From assembly GCF_000485595.1 (NCBI RefSeq), contig NW_014578492.1, positions 17,301 to 40,967 on the forward strand: DNA of 23,667 bases, written 5' to 3'. Made by a program: the position numbers and the translations under genes. A model generated the notes under the pieces. It was not told the origin of the DNA, ran no database searches, and worked only from the letters and a program-made list of their open reading frames with translations. The DNA is from Priapulus caudatus (lineage: Eukaryota; Priapulida; Priapulimorpha; Priapulimorphida; Priapulidae). Below, piece by piece: positions 18,351 to 23,667 of the stretch. Numbering within the stretch: the stretch's first letter is position 1; each line of letters begins with the position of its first letter.

Positions 18351-18719
18351 CGTGTAATATCGATCGCAGCACTTCCCCCGCGGCCATAAAACGAGACTCC
18401 GTTCTCTTAGAAATCGTCCACAATGTATCTCGTTAGGACGCACAGCATGCTAACGGCTCCCCTTGCGTAACGTATCGCATCGCCGAGGACCTGCAGCGAA
18501 CGATATTAGCAATAACGCGAAAAGGTAAATCGCGCCGTACCCGTATAGTGGTGTAAATATAAGTGCCAATAATCGCGTCAATAACGACGACAATCCGCCA
18601 GAATATTGCGCAAGTCAAAAGTTTCCTTCAATATTGCACACTAACGATCAATAATATTGTCAATATTTATTATTTACAATATTATTGTCAATAATATTGT
18701 GCGTGTATGGGCCCCTTAA

Positions 18720-19003
18720 AAAGTGAATAGTGTAAACCCAGCGTGTCGGAGCATTCATGGGATCCGATATCGCATAGTAGTTTCAACTTCAAAGGCACGT
18801 CGTACCCAACATGTGGTCCGTGGAAAGGCCTGAGGAGTGCACTGTAGTCATAACATTAGACTGTTTCACGTTGTGGGACCTTTTCGCCACGCAGTGAGAA
18901 GCGAAAAGGTGACTTGTGGCTAGAGGGTAATAAGTAGTTACTATTGTTTCGTGAATGTGCACAAATCTGTACGCTAGTCGGAGACGGTTCACGTCTAACG
19001 CAA
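18720..19003. other. Nothing recognised
   Basis: Unique-looking sequence without exon or repeat features that I can support. Confidence 0.3.
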
Positions 19004-19147
19004 AGGCACTCGAGCCCCGTATCAATGATAAAATGGTAAATAAACAAATTCTATTTACCACCTAATGATATTATTATGCATTCGCTATCGCCTGATAATT
19101 GCTCGCGAATGCCGCTCAAACGCGCCTCTACAACGCACGGCGAACTA
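19004..19147 (+). repeat. Diverged single arm of the 19504-19980 foldback family
   Basis: GGCACTCGAGC, TAAATAAACAAATTCTATTT, ACCACC, AATGCCGCTCAAACGCGC and TCTACAACGCAC align in order with the left arm of the large foldback. This is an older, separate insertion without a visible second arm. Confidence 0.55.
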
Positions 19148-19203
19148 TAGTGATTTCACACGCGAGTGTACAATCGTTTCTAGCAGGGTAATAATTCCCT
19201 CCT

Positions 19204-19296
19204 AGCTCTAGATCTATAGCCCTTCGCTCTGCCACATGTGGGGAGCAGGAGGTTGCTACCTGAGGTGGCAGGGCGAAGGTTTATGGTTCTAGAGCT
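19204..19296. mobile_element. Short foldback of the CTATAGCCC family
   Basis: Ends AGCTCTAGATCTATAGCCC and the complement of AGCTCTAGAACCATAAACC. The inner hairpin arms are CTTCGCTCTGCCAC and GTGGCAGGGCGAAG. Resembles 13565-13731; no target duplication is visible, so the insertion is old or the ends are imprecise. Confidence 0.6.
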
Positions 19297-19503
19297 AGAC
19301 AGGTGCGGACCCATGGGAAGCATGAGACAGGACAGGTCACGTGTAGTTGTTAAATAGGTTTTGTGTGTTGGGTTGGCTTAGGGCGGGGGTCACTGTGTGT
19401 AGGCGCTGGCGTGTTGTGTGTCTTCAGCTTTCGTGGTTCTCCGAGCTGGCTTGCCTGTACGGTAGTGTAGGAGGGGGAGGGGGTGTTGTCGTTGACACTG
19501 GAT

Positions 19504-19980
19504 GGCACTTGGCACTTGGAGCGTTTCAATAAAATATAATGCTAAATAAATACGAAATCTATTTACTACCAAAGTCTTAACGTTTCTCTACTCTCTTTCA
19601 CCTATTATTGTGGACAATTTTCTGTAAATGCCGTCCAAATGCTCTTCTACAACACACACTGGCTGCCGCACGCTAGCTGCTGCACACTGACACATAAATA
19701 TATATATTTTTATATATATATAAATTTATATTATATATATTATTATAAATATATAATTATATATAAAATTATATATATATACATATATTTATGTGTCAGT
19801 GTGCAGCAGCTAGCGTGCGGCAGCCAGCGTGTGTTCAGATGAGCATTTGACGCATTTACAGAAATTGTCCGCAAATAATAAGTAAAAGAGAGTATAGAAA
19901 CATTAAGACTTTGGTAGTAAATAGATTTCGTATTTATTTAGCATTATATTTATTGAAACGCTGCAAGTGCCTGTGGCAAT
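19504..19980. repeat. Large foldback with about 200-bp arms and AT-rich core
   Basis: The left arm (about 19511-19702) and right arm (about 19778-19971) are reverse complements. The innermost 35 or more bp (GGCTGCCGCACGCTAGCTGC...ACACATAAATAT) match perfectly; the outer parts differ by small indels. The centre (19703-19777) is almost pure A/T and alternates TATA. Both arms contain AATAAA. The outer boundary is GGCACTTG. No TSD was fixed. Confidence 0.8.
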
Positions 19981-20024
19981 GATGTGTCGAGAACGAAGAC
20001 GTCACTTATAGAATATAGACAGCT

Positions 20025-20065
20025 TTATTCTCTCTCTATATATATACATATAATTTGTATATAAT

Positions 20066-20096
<31 letters not shown>

Positions 20097-20097
20097 T
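20025..20097. repeat. (AT)n / (CT)n microsatellite
   Basis: TCTCTCTCTA, then TATATATACATATA, then an uninterrupted (AT)n run at 20070-20096. Confidence 0.9.
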
Positions 20098-20360
20098 ACT
20101 ACATACATATAAGCGCAACATGCAGTGGCCGCTGAGAGCGCGCTTCCCCGCTCTCTACCTTCCTTTCTCTTCCCTTGCACGGCTGTATACCTCTCCCATT
20201 GTCTCTCGTGCGCGTACCCCGTATATATATCAGGGCGGCGTATTCGGGTGGTTCTCCGAGCTGACTTGCCCGTGCCGTAGTGAGCGAGCGTGTCGGTACT
20301 GCGTGGCTCTTCATGACTTCGTCAGTCGTGAAATGGACAAGCAAATGAGTGTGCAGTTAC
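20098..20360 (-). promoter_or_regulatory. Possible minus-strand promoter repeat
   Basis: The minus strand contains CTCGGAGAACCACCCGAATA and a TATATATACGGGG box at about 20220-20232, with AATAAA about 200 bp downstream (20027). The 35-bp block GTGGTTCTCCGAGCTGACTT...GTAGTG (20249-20283) recurs at 19434-19468, so it is a dispersed or duplicated unit. LTR-like organisation is inferred. Confidence 0.25.
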
Positions 20361-20439
20361 AGTAAAACTTGTAATTTCTACTAAATTCGAGTCTCCTATT
20401 CTTCGGCCGCAATATAGTCTTCTATAATCCTCTTTTATT

Positions 20440-20715
20440 ACTCTTTTCTAGAATCTCTTCTGTGACTCTCTACTATGACTCGTCTATAACGCTCTACTAT
20501 GACTCTTCTATAACGCTCTACTATGACTCTTCTATAACGCTCTACTATGACTCTTCTATAACTCTCTTCTATAACGCTCTTCTATAACTCTGTTCTATAA
20601 CGCTCTTCTATAACTGTTCTACAACTTTCTTCAATAAATCTCTTCTATTATTCTTTTATATAACTCTTCTAAGTTCTATTTCTCTTCTACAAGTCTCTTC
20701 TATAACTCTCTTCCA
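20440..20715. repeat. TCTTCTATAAC minisatellite with 24-bp higher unit
   Basis: The 24-bp unit GCTCTACTATGACTCTTCTA plus TAAC starts at 20491, 20515 and 20539, then decays into 11-16-bp TCTTCTATAAC variants to about 20715. Confidence 0.85.
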
Positions 20716-20978
20716 CACTATTCGCCACGCCGCTTTTATACGGCCGTGGTCATTCTCTTGACAGTGAGTTCCATTCACCGGCCTATCCGCTAACTCTATC
20801 GCTTTCACGCCCATCTTTTCCCCACTGGACCCAACCATCCGCTGACACGTCTCACGCCTGGTGTATGCTATTACTGCAACGCATCTATTTGTTACCAGAG
20901 CTTGCGTAACCGTCCGCTTCCGCAACCGTAACCGTCTTCGAACCCTAAAATGCAGAGCTATTTCTAGGTACGCGCACC
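20716..20978. other. Nothing recognised
   Basis: A minus frame spans 20656-20925 but begins inside the minisatellite and has no recognisable motif. Confidence 0.3.
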
Positions 20979-21032
20979 ACTGAACTATAACAAATATTGT
21001 TAACCTAAGTGTTAATGTTATAGTTCAATGGG
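20979..21032. repeat. Hairpin with 15-bp arms
   Basis: CCACTGAACTATAAC and GTTATAGTTCAATGG pair with one mismatch around a 20-25-nt AT-rich loop containing GTTAACC. Likely a MITE end or small foldback. Confidence 0.5.
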
Positions 21033-21780
21033 CATACGGTAGGTCTTTCTAAACTTGCTTTAGTGGTAAGCGGGCTTGTGAGTTGTGCGAGAATAAACAA
21101 CGGGAGGTAAAATAAGGGCGAAGGTCGAAGAGCAAAAGTAAGGGTAGCAGATGTAGCTTTATTTTTGGCCTTTAACATTATATTGCGAAGATACGCCTGT
21201 CGTGACGTACCTATACTCAAACTTTTCAGGCCTGGTCGGGTGAGGCAAACTGCTTGGAGTGGCGAGATTTTTTACTTCGCTCCCACAGTCAGCTGGACTA
21301 TTCTCTGAGTCATATCTCGTGTTTCCCCCCGACGTCACGGCGCCAAACCAAATTCATCCTCCTTCAGTTCGCCTTAGTACGCATCGGCGCCTGCATCCTT
21401 CAATCTCTGTCGCACAGCAAACTGTAAAATGGCAACGTTACGTTATATGCATGATGTGTAACCAGTACAGCTGGCCATGCCTATAGTTGTACTAGGACAG
21501 CCTCCGCGTGCTATTCTGCTGTCACGCGCGACGGTACGTCGCTGTCACGAGCGTCGTTCGCCGTCCACGACATCACACTCTGTCGTGCTCTCGTTCGCCC
21601 GGTGTGGCTCTGCCATCTTTTTGAATAAGATCATAAAGTTGACAGAATATACGTAGTACACGTCTATGATTTCAAGGTAATATCCTTCGCTAGCAATTGA
21701 ATCGTGTTCTATACTAGCTAATATCTATGCTGTGATAGCCCATGGTTCGTGCATCAATATATAGTGATCACGCTTGTTAC
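21033..21780. other. Nothing recognised
   Basis: Short open frames only; no exon pattern, RNA gene or repeat structure supported. A CpG-bearing stretch (21500-21620) contains several CGTCG and GTCACG phrases without clear meaning. Confidence 0.3.
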
Positions 21781-21784
21781 ATAT

Positions 21785-21998
21785 GTATGATCTCTTCCCC
21801 TCTTGTCTCTTCTCTTTCTGTCCTTTTCCTCTTTTGTCTCTCGCCCGTTCTGTCTCGCTCCACTTGGTCTCTCCTCCCCTCTTCTGTCTCTCTCTCACTT
21901 TTGTCTCTCCCTCTTTCTGTCTCTCGCACTTTGTCTCTCACACTTTGTCTCTCCTTCTTTCTGTCTCTCCCTCTTGCTGTCTCTCCCTCCTTCTGTAT
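21785..21998. repeat. C/T-rich satellite-like tract
   Basis: Degenerate CTCTCCCTCTTTCTGT units (about 16 bp) on the plus strand. All three plus frames stay open because of composition; these are not genes. Confidence 0.9.
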
Positions 21999-21999
21999 A

Positions 22000-22800
22000 G
22001 TAACGGATTCTCTAAGCTATTAAATATCTAGGTAACGAATATAACAAATTTTACTACAGTTCAACGACCTAAAAATAACGCAGGTTTTCTGCGTTTCTAT
22101 GCAACCTTCGGTAAGCTGAATAATTAATAGAGTTTAAGCAAAAGCTATAACTAACACATAAAAATGAGTTATCACCTTCTCGCCCTCAAGTCCAAAACGC
22201 GCGACCTCACAAGTTGCGCAAGACAAGTCACGGCACTTGGAATAAATACGCCCTCTTGAGAAGTCAACCCGACGCGCACTCAGAGCAGAGACAGTCGGAT
22301 CGAGAGCTGGACCGACAGCCGACTGGCTCCGGCCACGGCGGCTGGCTCACGATGAGTCAGTTCACCTAGGACACCTCTGCCGTCTGGAGATTCTATTTGA
22401 TGAACCTATTTGGAGACGCTGTCATCTGGAGATGCTAACTGATGATCCTACCTGGAGAATATTACGTCACCATTAGCACCCTACCGACCGACGACACTGC
22501 TCGAAGGATTCAACACAGGCCACTGAGGCCAGCCTCCACACTCTACTACTATCTGCTAATAGTCCTGAGCCACCCCGAGATTACGAACCAACACGTACCT
22601 GCACAAGCCAGCCACCACTATACACTCTTAAGATCACCGCTACACTGATTGTCACTGACTATTCGGAACTATTCTATATGTTTGTTAAATATATACATTA
22701 TTTTATACAGCAAATTCCTGGGTTATTTGCGCATTTATATGTGTGGTTGTTATCGACATTTGCGTAGCACATCAAGTGAGTCATTTAAGACTCATATGCC
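22000..22800 (+). other. No gene; possible LTR-like region
   Basis: AATAAATACGCCC near 22243 precedes a CpG-rich leader-like stretch with repeated CTGGAGA phrases (about 22383-22460), then an AT-rich end (22680-22740). This resembles an LTR or retroelement leader in composition only; termini were not identified. Confidence 0.25.
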
Positions 22801-22827
22801 GTAGCGAATTTATAAACTTCTTTATAT

Positions 22828-23160
22828 CTGTCTCTCCCTCTTTCTGTCTCTTCCACTTTGTGTCTCTCCCTCTTTCTGTCTCTTCATTTTCGTGTCTCTC
22901 CCCCTTTCTGCCTCTCCCTCTCTGTCCTTCTGTCTTTCAATCTCCCCCTTTTTCTGTCTCTCCCTCTTTCTGTCTCTTCCACTTTGTGTCTCTCCCTCTT
23001 TCTGTCTCTTCATTTTCGTGTCTCTCCCCCTTTCTGCCTCTCCCTCTCTGTCCTTCTGTCTTTCTATCTCCCCCTCTTTCCGTCTATTCCTCTTTCTGTC
23101 TCTGCCTCTTTCTGCCTCTCCCTCTCTCTGTCGCTCCCTCTCCCTCTTTCTGTCTCTCTG
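22828..23160. repeat. C/T-rich satellite with 126-bp higher-order repeat
   Basis: CTCTCCCTCTTTCTGT-type units are organised in two nearly identical 126-bp blocks (for example TTCCACTTTGTG at 22851 and 22977), then degenerate. The 165-codon plus frame and the 113-codon minus frame over it are low-complexity by-products: 126 is a multiple of three, which keeps them open. Confidence 0.9.
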
Positions 23161-23469
23161 CATGCGTCGTCATCTCTCTACCTCTACAAGGGTGTCGCCA
23201 AGGCAGACGTCATCGTCACTCTCGTAGGTCGCCATGTTAGACCGCCTAGATGCATGGCCTGGATATGATAATTACTGAATAATTTGGTATGCCCGTGTCC
23301 GTCACATAAATAAGGGATTGCTTTGATATTTCTTTATGGATGTTAACGACTGCATGTCGTGTAGGCCTTAATGAAATGGATGTCCCGTTGGTAGTAAAAC
23401 CTGAGTGTAATATTGGTCGCTACACTGTAACGCAGCTATTGACGTTACTATGTTATCTGTGAATTATAG

Positions 23470-23667
23470 ATTATAATGTTATATGTACAGCCAAAGACAT
23501 AGACAAAGAGAGAAAGCCAGCTGTTATAATACCGTGACTTGTAGTTTACTTGATGATTAGAACTGATACTGTTACAGAATGTAGTCGCAGTCGCTTCTGG
23601 TTGCCGAGAGAGATTCCCCGATTTTCCCTGGGTCCCGCCTTATATACTCAGGCACGACCGCGAACCT
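23470..23667 (-). promoter_or_regulatory. LTR-like / core-promoter repeat, copy 2 (minus orientation, cut by window end)
   Basis: Read on the minus strand: CGCGGTCGTGCCTGAG, TATATAAGG (23646-23638), GGGAAAATCGGGGAATC (23628-23612), and AGCTGGCTTTCTCT near 23521. These match copy 1 at 441-650 in order, with 125 bp against 128 bp from TATA to the last block. TATA and GAATCGGGGAAT are the best conserved. The upstream part lies outside the window. Confidence 0.5.

Larger units (their letters stand above)
15976..18716. mobile_element. 2.7-kb element with GGCCCATACACGC inverted ends and TAA TSD
   Basis: The left end reads AGCGGCCCATACACGCACAA and the right end is its complement with one early mismatch (AGGGGCCCATACACGCACAA). 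The match continues into ATATTATTGACAATAATAT. TAA flanks both ends (15973-15975 and 18717-18719). A 3-bp TWA duplication and this TIR form fit PIF/Harbinger, but no transposase was found: the frames inside are short, and the best minus frame (18433-18618) shows no DDE motif I can defend. A 40-bp palindrome (GCACAATA...TATTGTGC) sits at 16059-16098. Two hAT-type MITEs inserted later. Confidence 0.6.

Noticed and set aside
18433-18618. Minus frame with VVIDAIIGTYI, hoped to be a Harbinger transposase fragment
   Set aside because: The DDE-type motif spacing is not met and the frame is short; the similarity is too vague to claim.
22743-23240. 165-codon serine/leucine/phenylalanine-rich frame
   Set aside because: Low-complexity product of the C/T satellite with a 126-bp period; not a gene.

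Overview
This is eukaryotic, almost certainly metazoan, DNA. The best support is one coding exon on the minus strand at 1243-1365. It starts with ATG, encodes 41 residues closely resembling the N-terminus of NOSIP (nitric oxide synthase-interacting protein, a split U-box E3 ligase), and ends exactly at a GTGAGA 5' splice site. Introns, TTAGGG-type repeats, hAT-like MITEs and many palindromic repeats fit an invertebrate animal genome; I cannot name the species. No bacterial operons, rRNA or tRNA genes, or CRISPR arrays were seen. Apart from the NOSIP exon and one weak candidate first exon at 13153-13191, I found no credible coding sequence. Most open frames are chance or low-complexity.

Layout. 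1-400: 75-bp minisatellite running up to a TATA-type promoter/LTR-like repeat (441-650), whose inverted relative closes the window (23470-23667). 893-1365: NOSIP exon plus two degenerate copies of its 3' end and splice donor. 1556-2140: TAGTAC repeats, a hairpin and NRF-1/YY1-like motifs. 2501-2901: MITE with a 6-bp target-site duplication (TSD) carrying NRF-1/YY1-like motifs. 2919-3651: palindromic element with telomere-type repeats. 3692-7570: 3.9-kb foldback element with an 11-bp TSD and hairpin ends. 8050-8690: degenerate TTGCCC-phrase repeats. 8938-11600: two diverged tandem copies of a 1.33-kb unit, full of small indels. 11790-12401: second foldback, interrupted by a 10-N gap. 12840-13191: promoter-like region and possible first exon. 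13565-14668: small foldback, LTR-like promoter unit, and a MITE with a 9-bp TSD and telomeric repeats. 15976-18716: element with a TAA TSD hosting two hAT-type MITEs, each with a perfect 8-bp TSD. 19004-19980: foldback family around an AT core. 20400-23160: minisatellites and C/T-rich satellite-like DNA.

Overall the window reads as the 5' end of NOSIP followed by a repeat graveyard. The most unusual theme is a set of unrelated palindromic elements that each carry internal (TTAGGG)n-like arrays, alongside a recurring CTATAGCCC hairpin family making 9-11-bp target duplications. Sequence quality is uneven: 8.9-12.09 kb looks unpolished and ends at the gap.
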